A DNA stretch of 64,000 nucleotides from Portulaca oleracea (Eukaryota; Streptophyta; Magnoliopsida; Caryophyllales; Portulacaceae), in the NCBI GenBank assembly GCA_029582165.1, contig CM055876.1, forward strand, positions 32,309,317-32,373,316. Reading direction: 5' to 3'. Each line of letters begins with the position of its first letter. The stretch's first letter is position 1. Position numbers and translations under genes: made by a program. The notes beneath the pieces were generated by a model that saw only the letters and a list, made by a program, of their open reading frames with translations, was not told the origin of the DNA and did no database searches. Positions 44,361 to 54,714 of this stretch are shown one piece after another.

Positions 44361-45633
44361 GGTATGAATGGACATAAGTATGCTATTGATCAATTCAATC
44401 CTTCCGGCATATGTTAGCTTCCTCACAGCCCAACCATTGATTCTTTTGGTCATCTTCTCTAATAACATGGCACAATCATGCCTATTGAGACGGAAAGGTT
44501 TGAATGGAACCCCCAAATATTTAAACGGAAGATGCCCCTCCTTAAAACCAACAACAACCACAATTTCCTGCTTTACTTCACTTGAGACATTAGCAAAAAG
44601 AACATCCGATTTCGCTCTATTAAGAAGAAGGCCAGTTGCCTTGGAAAAATGATCAATAACTGCATTCAAAATAGTCCCGTCCCAATGGCAAAACATTAAA
44701 ACATCATCAACAAATCACATATGGGTAAGTTGAAGAGATGAACAGAACTGATGATACCTGAAGACAGGGGATTGAACAACATTTTCAATTGTCCGATCCA
44801 AGTAATCCATCACCAACACAAAAGTAAAGGAGATACTGGATCTCCTTGTCGCAAGCGTATGTCCACTTTTAAAGAAACCATAAGAAGATCCATTAAAACC
44901 CATTGAAAATCTAGCGGAGGAAACATAGGTCATGATACGATCAACAAAAGACTAAGAAAAATTTAAGGCCAAGAGCAAATTCCTTAAAAACTCCCAGTCT
45001 ACCATGTCATATGCTTTCTAGATATTGACTTTTAGCATACAACTTGGCTTTGCTCCTTTCCTATTATAAAAGCAAACAAGGTCTTCCACAATCAGAATAT
45101 TATGTAATATTGAACGACCCTCCACAAAAGTAGCCTGAGACATACCAACAATATCCAAGAGAACCTCCTGTAAACGATTACAAATAATTTTTGTAATCGT
45201 TTTGTAAATAACATTACAACAAGAGATTGGTCTGAGATCACCAACACCATTAGGATTTGAAATTTTAGGAATCATAGTGAGTAGTGTAGCATTCATCTCA
45301 CCCAAAAGTTTCCCAGTAGAGAAAAAGTTTCTAATGGCTCTAGTCACGTCAGAACCAATAATAGATCAAGCAGCCTTAAAGAACGAGGCATTGAACCCAT
45401 CAGGACCTGGACTTTTTGTACCATCCGTAGCAAAAATAATATCCTTAATCTTTGAATCAAAGACAGGACGTAACAGTTTACTACGATGATTCACATCAAG
45501 ACTCTTTCCTCTAGCAATAATATCAAAACTAACCTTACCTAAGCAAGGTTTGTTCGCAAAGAAATTTTCAAAATGTCCTGCAAGATAGTTATCAATTTCC
45601 TTCGCTTGCAGAATACAATCCTCACTGTTTTTC

Positions 45634-45638
<5 letters not shown>
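44361..45638 (-). pseudogene. LINE-2 ORF2 reverse transcriptase (5'-truncated, broken)
   Basis: Minus strand: NATLLTMIPKISNP, LRPISCCNVIYKTITKI and ATFVEGRSILHNIL, then a degraded catalytic region where the expected FADD reads as FVDD after a stop, and FKYLGVPF ... RKLTYAGRIELINSIL. These are RT motifs of plant LINEs. Stops fall at 45018-45020 and 44715-44717, with frame changes. The 5' part (endonuclease, ORF1) is missing because the copy ends at the (TA)n tract. The reading continues across the Athila-like insertion into 37967-37619 (SIHTY then WAQIFIVPK). Confidence 0.8.

Positions 45639-45639
<1 letters not shown>

Positions 45640-45704
<65 letters not shown>
45640..45704. repeat. (TA)n microsatellite
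   Basis: About 32 uninterrupted TA units at the truncated 5' end of LINE-2. Confidence 0.95.
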
Positions 45705-45706
<2 letters not shown>

Positions 45707-46818
45707 CATTAGGTACTGTTTGTTATATACTTTGAATGATTTAGATTTAGTGATCTACCTCACAATGACACAGTCACACACATTTTGGCTGAATAGCCTA
45801 ATAAGCCCACGCTTAAACAGCTTGTGTTTGCAAACAATGTTGAATGTACTGGAAGTAGTGTTACTGTGCTCAATATTTCCAATATGAAAGTTGTGTGTAT
45901 TTTTTAAAATTTTCTATGATGGTCCTTGAAGGAAATAAACCAAAAAAAATTGTAAATAAGTTAGAAAACCAGGACTAGAAACTCCCGGTTCATTCCCGAT
46001 CCTAGTGGGATCGGGAGTGGGAGCATAAGCTTACTCTCGATCACAACCGGGACCAGGAGTGAGAGCATAAACTTGCTCCCGGTCACAACCGGGACCGGGA
46101 GTAGCAAAAGTGACAAGGATCCCGGTCCCGTTTACCCCTAGGAATGTGTTTGGTGAATCTCTTACCTTAGGCTCACTTTTTTTGCTTTCTCTTTGTGATT
46201 TTTGTGTTCTATTTATTAATCATTCAAATTGTGATCTACTTAGCTAAAGGACAACATTGACCTTAGACTCTGTGTGAGATGTAGCTCCTTATAGATATGA
46301 TAATCGTACTCCCAAAAGTGCAGCAACAATGATTAAGAGGCAAGTGAGAGATGGAGAAGAAAGAGAGGTTAAGAGATTGAGACTGGGGAAGAGATTCAGA
46401 GATTGAGAATGAGAAAGAGATTCAGAGATCAAGCGAGAACACGGATTGAAGGGTTGATAATTGCTTTCATAATTTCTAATGGGTCCCACCTCCCGTAAAC
46501 AAATTTGTAAAAGTTTTGACGGGGCTCGACTCCATAGGGTTGTTCATTGGTTTAAACATAACCGAATCCAAAAGACTAAATAAGACCTAAAATGGAAACC
46601 GAACTGAAAATTTTCAATGTAAACCGAAAGCTGAATAAAATTAGGTGAGCCGAACCGAATATTACAGAAAATCAAACCAAATTGGTTTTCGGTTCAAAAC
46701 CGAATAATGCAGAATCATACCATAGGTAATCCAAACCAGCAATATTGGGAGATTTAGATATAGACAGTCTTTCCCCCTATGAACTAGATGAAGAGCTTGA
46801 TTCTTAAAAACTAAATCA
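45705..46818. other. Intergenic, with CCCGGT-rich imperfect repeats at 45980-46133
   Basis: In 45980-46133 an approximately 50-bp phrase (GGGAGTGGGAGCATAA, then CACAACCGGGACC) recurs two to three times and in inverted form (ACTCCCGGTT versus AACCGGGA). Such CCCGGT subterminal repeats are seen in some plant DNA transposons, but no terminal CACTA motif was found. The remaining sequence has no gene. Confidence 0.4.
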
Positions 46819-46890
46819 CGCCGTCTATGGGGATCGAACCCACGACCACATGGTTAAAAGCCATGCGCTCTACCGCTGAGCTAAGACGGC
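46819..46890 (-). tRNA. tRNA-Lys (anticodon UUU)
   Basis: The minus strand folds as a standard cloverleaf: acceptor GCCGTCT/AGACGGC with discriminator G, D arm GCTC..GAGC, anticodon stem CATGG/CCATG with loop CTTTTAA, and T arm GTGGG-TTCGATC-CCCAT (one G-T pair). The A-box (TAGCTCAGCGG) and B-box (GGTTCGATCC) promoters are intact. There is no intron, and CCA is not encoded, as expected for a nuclear gene. A run of five T follows on the minus strand (46806-46810) and serves as Pol III terminator. It appears functional. Confidence 0.96.
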
Positions 46891-48084
46891 TACTACTTAT
46901 GTTCAAATTATTCAATGAACTAAATGAACATATCATTGTAGCGTTTTTCTTTTTTTAGAAAGCGAGAAACTTTCATTCTAATTTCAAATTTTTAATACAT
47001 GTAAAAGACGAATAAAATAAAAACCATCTAACAATTATATTCTACAATGTCTTTTCACTTTTATGCTCTAACTAGTATTTTAGCCTATTATTTTAAACAG
47101 GTGTCAATTTTGGTGAATGTGTACAGATTGTGGGTGTGAATGTGAATGCGATTGATGTCAATGGTAAAATGTTTGCTAAAACTAGTACGTTTATGAATAG
47201 TGAAATTAATCTAGAGTAACAAAGCAATGCTTTAGATAAATCATGTATATTATGTATGGCAAATGCTAACGATCGCCCCGTGACCATGGATAAACATTAA
47301 TTAATATTAGAATCTCCCAAAAATAATTTATTAATAATTAAAATATTAATTACATAAATTAATTATTTCAATATTACCCTTAATTATCCAATTTTCCATA
47401 AATTTGGGTTTAGACTTACAGAAAAATACCCGAGCACATCCATTTTCTCTCTCTATTCTCATCTTACTTCTCTATCTTCTCTTCCTCGTTAACTACCACC
47501 ATCGCCGAACAATAACCACCGCACTGCCACCCTACTGCTGTCGTCCGCGGCCACGAAAACACCACTAGCCACCACGCCCATAATTATTTAACAGCAAAGA
47601 AATTCAATTCACCCACACCCATCCCCCTCATCCCACTCAAATCCCAATCCATACTCATCTGAATATCAAATAAATTACTCATATATACCCACAAACCTTA
47701 ATCACAACCATTCATTAATTTGGGCTTAGACTTATCGGAAAACATCCCAACCAAGCCCAGAAACGCCAGGGTTGAGAGGCAGTTAGCGTGCACTTGCCAG
47801 GGTTGAACGTGGATGCAGGGTTTGGGGTGGGAAACAGTTTGAGGAACTCATTTATTACTTAATATATAAATAAAGTTTATGGTTTTCTTTTTTTTTTTTC
47901 CCCACTCATTCAAGTGACATATCAATTTTTAAGATGAATCGAACTGAGAATTATGCCTTGATTTGCGAACTTTTTGTTTTTTTGGGCGAAATTATAACTT
48001 TAAGAGAAATTTCTGTAAAAAAAGAATAAATTTTTTAGAAAATTTAGGCATGTGGTTTGATTCAATATGATACGACTTAATTTG
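46891..48084. other. Intergenic, no gene seen
   Basis: AT-rich with a short pyrimidine- and GC-richer patch (47450-47580). No coding frame or repeat structure could be supported. Confidence 0.4.
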
Positions 48085-48262
48085 GGGACCTTTTTATTAT
48101 TTTCAAGTACAAATTAATTTTAAAATTGTCCCCTACTTAGGGACCCTTTCTATTGTTTATGATACAAAATATAGGGACCTTTTTATTATTTTCAAGCACA
48201 AATTAATTTTAAAATTGTCCCCTACTTAGGGATCCTTTCTATTGTTTATGATACAAAATATA
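48085..48262. repeat. Tandem duplication, 2 x 89 bp
   Basis: Both copies begin GGGACCTTTTTATTATTTTC and end ATGATACAAAATATA. They differ at a couple of bases by eye (AAGTAC/AAGCAC, GGACCC/GGATCC). Confidence 0.9.
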
Positions 48263-48301
48263 AATGTTATAACAAATTTAATTTCCCATTTTCTAATGAA
48301 A

Positions 48302-48559
48302 TACTCCCTTTGTTTCATATATTTATCATCTTATAAATTGTGTTAGTTAAACTTCATAAACTTTGACTATCAATTTATCAATATACAAAATTACTTATTA
48401 TATAAAATTACTATCGCAATGATGATAGCGAAAAATATTATAGAAAAGTACAATATTGAAATTTATAATAACTTATTATATAAGAAATTATCATTTAAAG
48501 AATAATATTGGAGATCGTAAAATTTAAATACTGACAAATAATATAGAATGGAGGGAGTA
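48302..48559. mobile_element. Stowaway-like MITE
   Basis: The ends TACTCCCTTTGTTTCATAT and, inverted, TACTCCCTCCATTCTATAT are the canonical CTCCCTCC-type termini with TA borders. The interior is AT-rich, 258 bp. Confidence 0.75.
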
Positions 48560-48758
48560 GTAGGTGATACTTGAACGTTAGAAATTTCGTGTTTTCTTAC
48601 TAAATTTGTCATATATGATTAAGTAGTTACCTGATTTATTTCTAGTATCTAGATCTTTTTCAAGAAAATAATTGTATTATTTCTTTTTTAAAAAATAGTT
48701 ACTTAGCTTGTGAATGAAACAATAAAATCTTACTTTAATATTTTCCTATTTACTAATA

Positions 48759-49088
48759 AAACCAAACATTAAAAAAAGGCTAATTTATTGAAAAGTTTAC
48801 AAATCAAATGCACCATAGTTAAGGTATGTAAAGTTCAGTAATAAATAATAGTAGGTATAGTAAATATTATTTTTGGTAAGTTTTGATAAATTTCGATAAC
48901 TTTGATTTTGTATGCTAAATATTAAACCAAACATTAAAAAAGGCTACTTTATTGAAAAGTTTACAAATCAAATGCACCATAATTAAGGTATGTAAAGTTC
49001 AGTAATAAATAATAGTAGGTATAGTAAATATTATTTTTAGTAAGTTTTGATAAATTTCGATAACTTTGATTTTGTATGTTAAATATTA
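48759..49088. repeat. Tandem duplication, 2 x about 165 bp
   Basis: The segment beginning AAACCAAACATTAAAAAA is repeated once with a 165-bp period, nearly identical through TTTTGTATG. It is the second tandem doubling within 1 kb upstream of gene C. Confidence 0.88.
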
Positions 49089-49495
49089 TTTTTGATAGGT
49101 ACGATAATTTTCAGTAAATTTTCAATAAATTTTCATAAATCACACTAACTTTTACCACCACCCAAATTAATGCTGCAATCGACTGAGGTTTTTACTCCGT
49201 ACCTTAAAAAATATGATATAAAATTGTAAAGAAATCCACGTTTTCCTTTCCTTTTCGTGTTTTTTTGTTTAATTTGTGGTAAAATCTTGAATCGGAAGGA
49301 AAGTGGGTTTAGGTGGAGAGACTGTGTCTATGACTCCATTTCACCACAATATTCACTTGGCCGGCGAAACACAAACGACTCCTCCAACCTCAGATTTTGA
49401 CTACCAATTTCTTCGTTTCTCATCATTTTCAACTCCGTTTCTCTCTAAATTCGCACTCAGATCTCCTGGAATCCACCATTGGAGATCATTCAGAC

Positions 49496-52400
49496 ATGGA
49501 GGAGGAGAGGGAAAAGAAAAAGGGGATACAATTCTTGGATTTGCCGGAAGGATGCATTTCTCACATCCTTTCTCTCACTTCTCCTGTCTATGTTCTTCGT
49601 GCCTCGCTTGTTTGCAAGGTTTTCCGATCGATTGCTAAATCCGATCTGGTTTGGGAGAAGTTTTTGCCCACCGATTATCCCTTTATCGACCGCTCCTCGG
49701 CTTCTGCTAAAGATGTTGTGCTTCACCTTTGTCGATCTTTTGTCCCCTTAGATGGTGCACACAAGGTAAGTTGTTGTCAGTTTTGTTCTTTATTGTGTAG
49801 GATTTGATTGCTTCAGTATTGAGTTGATGATTTGAATGTGGTTTGTTTGATTTAGTCGAATTGAATTTGTCTAGTTGGGGTTTTCGTGATCGCTACTTGG
49901 TACTCAGTTGAATTCAAATGGGTAAATGGTGGTTGATTGGTGCGTTTTTTGTTCGGTTCTGCTTCAATTGATTTGTGCATGGAGGAAATTGGGGTTAATT
50001 ACTACTTGGTGAATTACTTCTGAATTAGGGTTTATCGTATGAAGCCGGAAAATGCAACAAATACCCAAAATTAGAGCTCTAGTTGTAGGGAGTGATGTTT
50101 AGTTGTGTGCCAAATGTACTGTGAGGAAAAGAAAAGACCTTTCTGGGGGGCTTTGGATGTGGGAGCCTGGGAGGGCTAGGGTGATAACAAGTGAACAATT
50201 TTCTGTGGCTTGACCAGCAGATAGTGGCTGGCATAGCATAATAACATGCCATCAATTAAAGGGTATTTATGAATTCATTGAGGCAAGAGACAGTGTGTGA
50301 GTTTCGATTGTTGTGAGTAGAGTGCATGTCCATGATCGCTGTAAGGTTTCATGGCCTGACCCCATAGTTCTTTGCCTTGTTCTAGAATTGAGCTTTGCTT
50401 GGTGAAACCTTTATGGGAAGACGATAAAAAGCCTTTGCAGTTACCATTTGCCCACAACAAATGGGAAGTATCATAGAGTTTTGGGGAAATAGCAACCAAA
50501 TGGTGGGGAGATGAAGTTAATGAGAACTGAGAGGTAGTATATAGTGTGTATAGAAGTTCAGGATGAGTGCTCAGTGCTCACTTGATGTGTCGAACGTAGT
50601 TTGAGACATGCAGTGGAACTGAGTGTATACATTTGTGTGTAATGGTGTGTTTCTGTTGGTTCACCTTTGAAGTGGAAACCCCTGCTTATTTAAAGGAACG
50701 ATTAGTGGGAGTATTTGCTACAAAGTGTGTTGTTAGTTCACATTGACTCCAAAGTGTGACTGGCCATCTGACACTTTGAAATAAGAAGCAACAATCTTAT
50801 ATGACAGGCAACTAGACCTGGCAATTCTCGACCCGACTCGGAAACCCGACCCAAACCGACCCGCAAAAAGTGGGTTTTGAACATGAAATTCTGACCCGGG
50901 ACCCGAAAATGACCCGACTTTAATTTTAAGTGTTTTCTCTACTTTGGCCTTGTGCAAAAAAATGGGCCCATTCCATGAAAATTAAGGCCCAAAAGTAAAA
51001 TATTGGGTGGTTTTGGAAAGCTATGCGTAGAGAGAGATATACAAATGAAATAATCAAATAACAAATGACCAACACAAAACCCTAACACTATCACTCACTC
51101 ACTCTTTCAGTGGACCCTCAAACTCCTGCAGTCCCGCCTCTCTCCTCTCTTTCAGTAAACTAGTGTATTATTGTCAAAAGTCAAAGTTCAGTGCATTATT
51201 GTTCAATACACCAAAAGTTTAGTATATTAGCATCCCAAAATCCTATATATTTCATAAATATTGTTATTCGTGATTGTTGACGTAAACCGCATAATACTTG
51301 TAGATTGTTAAATTTTGTCCATTAGGTGTATATTAATATATCAATACAACTATGACATATCATGGTAGTCGAACTTGGAATGGAATGATACATTACATAG
51401 GCGTCTTTGACTAACTATAATCAATTTTATTAGTTGTAAGTGACTCAGAAAAAGGGCGGTCATGACCCGTAAACCCGACCCAAACCGCCCGAAACCGAAA
51501 TACACCCGACCCGTATTTACCCGAACCCGAAATACACCAGACCCGTATTTACCCGAACCCGATATACGACCGACCCGTAAACCGCCCGCCCGCCCGCCCG
51601 CCCGTATTGACAGGTCTACAGGCAACTGTTGTTTTAGCCATTTTGGTTTACAGGAATAGTGATCCTTGGTCACTTGATAGATGATGGTAAGCTCTGTATG
51701 GCATGGGATCAATATATACTCTTAAACTATAGTCCCAGACCAGACTTCTCTTGAAAACTACGTTACCAGGAATCGGCATTTAGGGCTGCCATACCAGGGT
51801 CGACCCGACCCGGATCCGAACATGGGACCCGTGGTGGACCCTGGGCAGCATCGCGGGACACGGCCAAAGAACGAAACCCTAATCACGGCAAACCCTAGAT
51901 CGAACAATTTGACAACTGATTGGTGGGTATTCGGGGTGGTAGTTGGGGGCTTTTGGTCGACTGGACTGTGCGACCCCACCGGTGGGTTTTCTCCGGCCAG
52001 CAGTCGCTGGAAGTGAATCTTCTTGGTTTTCCTTACAGATTTTCTCACTGAAACTCTAGAAACCAAGGAGAGGGAGGGGGGGTGGGGGGAGGGAGGCGTG
52101 AACACTGGAGAGAGGAGGCGTGAACACTGAAAAGTCACAATTAGAGTTGGGCCTAGGGTTTTCTTTTAGGGTGCGTTTGGTTGGTCAATAACCGCGGGGA
52201 AATGGTCAAGTTTCCCGGGTTGACTTATTTTCCCCATGTTTGGATGCGGGTTGACTTCGGGAAAGTTTTCACGATGGACCCACCATTTTCTCCATTTTCC
52301 TAGGGAAAATTTCCCCTAGGGGGGGCTAAGGGAAATTTTTCCCAGGGAAATCTTTCCCATGGAAAACTTCCCATGGGAAATTTTCCCCGGGAAAAATTTC

Positions 52401-54226
52401 CCTGGGTTCCTACCAAACACTCCCTTACATTATTTCCATTTTTTTATTTTGATTATTTTAAAATTAAAGTGGCAGTAATTTTTTTTGGGCTTTTTAAATA
52501 TTGGGCTGAACATATTCTGTACATGGGCCAAATCAATTTAAATTAAAGTATCCCTTGGTTTACAATTTTTAAGAACGCCTTTAAAAAAACAATAACATTT
52601 CACTTTTAATATAATTAAATATGTTATGCAACTTAAGGGGTCGTGTTTCCTTTGTCGTGTCGGGCCCTTGAATACCGTGTCCCTCTGTCTGTAATTTTTA
52701 GGAATGCCATGTCGGATCCGTGTCCGTGTCGGACACCCGTGTCCCGAGTCAGTGTATAGGCGTCCTTGTCACTTTAGGTGTGTATCGTCTATTTAAACAC
52801 CTCTACTATGTTTAGGGAATTAGACTTGATGAATGAATTTTGAGAAAATTGTGACTTTCTTTCTGTGTGGGAATTGCTCTTTTAGAGTCCTACATCAATA
52901 GGTTTGCTTTCGACTTTGGGCCTAGTATGGAGCTGTATGGACCTGAACTTTGTAGTTAGATCATTTCCGAAAATGAATAGGGCAGTATGTATTTCTTGCG
53001 TACATTCACCAATATGTTTTTTTAATTGTGGACCGTACATGAGGATTAGCGAGCATTGTTGATTGTCAAGTCCTTAGACATTGTTCGTCGTGACTTCCTT
53101 GTAGAGCTTTGCCTTGGACAAATGGACTGCAAAGAAATGCTATATGCTTGGTGCAAGAGAGCTTGCGATTGCATTCAGTGATGATCCTCATTGCTGGAGG
53201 TGGAAACCTTCGCATGAGTCCAGGTATCTCATTCTTTTTTCCTTCCCTCACTCAAGATGTGCATAGCTCCATCCTGGGTGGAGATTCAAGTGCCTTTGCC
53301 ATGGGTGCGGTGTGTTCTTCATAAGCATGTAAATTCACTCCAAAACACATATACATGTGATTTGAACAGTAAGTCAGGATAGCTTTTTATTTTCCTCCTA
53401 TTTCAATTTTAATTAAGAGTTAAAAGGAATCAGCAAGTCTTGTGCGACAGTGTCTCTCGATTAATTTACCGTGAGATGTGTATTTTTTGTGGTGAGTTCT
53501 TATGAATATTCAATATAGTGTAACTGATAATTTATTTAGGGGGCTCTTTTAAAAGTCATTCCTCGGTAAATCATTAGTCACATTTGTATTTAACAGTCGT
53601 GCTGGTATGACAAATTAGTCATGTCAAAACTTTCTAAAGTCACCCAGAAAGAAGCCTGTCTCATCATAACCCCTGAATTGGACTGTCTAGCCCTAAAATT
53701 TAAGTGCTTTTTGATAGAAAGCTTCAGCATCAGCTTACTGTATGTCTGTATTCCCACTGCAAATGACAGATTCCCAGAGGTGGCAGAACTGTTGGGGGTA
53801 TCCCAGCTACAGATATCCGGAGTGATAAGCACACAGCTGCTTTCACCAAACACAACGTACCATGCATACTTCTCTTTCAAAATGAGGTCTCGGTCCCTTG
53901 GTTTCGATGTATGCCCGGTGAAGGTTTCAATCTCATGCCTTAATCGTGCTGGTCAATACCTCACGGGCAGCAGTTATAACGTCTCCAAGACATTCTACCT
54001 CAAGGCAAGGGAAAGTAATAGTTTTGATTTTGTGGAAGACGAGGTTGATGCTATCATGCATAGAAGAGATGGGAGCCCTAGGTGGGTCAAAATAGACATG
54101 GGCAAGTACTTCAATCGCACAGGAACCGACGTGGCTGCATTGGAGATGACCCTGGCTGGAGTTGAGACGGGTTTATACAAGTCGGGTCTTATTGTCCATG
54201 GCATTGAGCTCCTCCCTCTAGATTGA
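49496..54226 (+). CDS. Gene C: F-box protein of the PP2-B (Nictaba-like lectin) type, three exons
   Basis: Exons 49496-49765, 53105-53223 and 53770-54226 total 846 nt, 281 aa plus stop. Donors are AAGG/GTAAGT-like (CACAAG/GTAAGT) and CCAG/GTATCT; acceptors are CTTGTAG and ATGACAG. The first ATG in frame with the F-box (MEEEREKKKG) is used. Further in-frame ATGs upstream at 49397 would add a Phe/Ser-rich leader that gene B lacks. The F-box (LPEGCISHILSLTSPVYVLR, then VWEKFLPTDY) spans residues about 15-60. The PP2 domain begins SFALDKWTAKKCYMLGARE in exon 2, passes SRFPEVAEL at the exon 2/3 junction and ends SGLIVHGIELLPLD. Expected role as for gene B: SKP1-binding adaptor recognising glycans. 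Intron 1 (3.3 kb) contains a hAT and a Tourist MITE. The last 46 nt of coding sequence are duplicated after the stop. Confidence 0.9.
49766..50812 (+). other. Gene C intron 1, left part
   Basis: Non-coding intron sequence without a recognisable repeat. Confidence 0.45.
50813..51618. mobile_element. Non-autonomous hAT-like element in gene C intron 1
   Basis: The 806-bp element has terminal inverted repeats TAGACCTGGCAAT (left) and TAGACCTGTCAAT (inverted right end). It is flanked by a perfect 8-bp target duplication, CAGGCAAC (50805-50812 and 51619-51626), the hallmark of hAT insertion. Both subterminal regions carry CCCGACCC-rich repeats, including (CCCG)n at 51583-51604. No transposase is encoded. 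Confidence 0.9.
51627..52168 (+). other. Gene C intron 1, middle part
   Basis: It contains a further ACCCGACCCGG-type patch (51795-51850) and GC-richer sequence to 52100, possibly another decayed element. No gene. Confidence 0.4.
52169..52424. mobile_element. Tourist-like MITE with internal GGGAAA/TTTCCC dyads
   Basis: The ends GGGTGCGTTTGGTTGG and, inverted, GGGAGTGTTTGGTAGG are flanked on both sides by TTA (52166-52168, 52425-52427), the PIF/Harbinger target duplication. The interior is a dense series of GGGAAA and TTTCCC half-sites (52290-52410). Confidence 0.82.
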
Positions 54227-54280
54227 TTATCCATGTCGGGTCTTATTGTCCATGGCATCGAGCTCCTCCCGCTAGATTGA
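54181..54280 (+). repeat. 54-bp period duplication across the gene C stop codon
   Basis: The segment from GTCGGGTCTTATTG to CTAGATTGA (54181-54226) recurs at 54235-54280 with two base differences and an 8-nt spacer. Both copies contain the same final codons and TGA stop, so the second lies in the 3' UTR. Confidence 0.92.
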
Positions 54281-54714
54281 CTGCCCGAGAGTTGAATTTG
54301 TGATTTGCAGGGTAAACTGTAGCCTGTAAGCAGTCTCCTTTCACCCTCTTCAATTGACATGTATATCAGTCAGTATATGTATCCTGTATGTTAGCTTTGA
54401 TGGGATATTTGGATTATGTGTGAGTGCTTAGTTCAAGTTCAAGGTTGTGCTTTGACTTTCGACTATTAGGAATTTGTAATCTGAGTTTAGTGTATTTTTG
54501 TCACCATTGTATAAATTTGAATCCCCTATAGATGTTCCTTTTTGTGTTTGTTTTTGGGGTTTTTTGTTTCTTTTTCTAGGAAGGTTGTTGTGAGAGAGGG
54601 GGCATTTGGGATGGGCTTGTCTTTGCCCCCACATAATGACGAACAAAAAAATGTGCCTTGTGTTTTGTCCTTATAAACTAAATAAGAGAATCAAGAAAGT
54701 GATCTTTAACTCTT

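Noticed and set aside
45018..45489. Plus-strand frame 45277-45489 as a gene
   Set aside because: It is the shadow of the LINE-2 reverse transcriptase on the other strand.
49397..49495. Longer N-terminus of gene C
   Set aside because: The upstream in-frame codons encode a Phe/Ser-rich stretch not found in genes A or B, and the sequence looks like 5' UTR.
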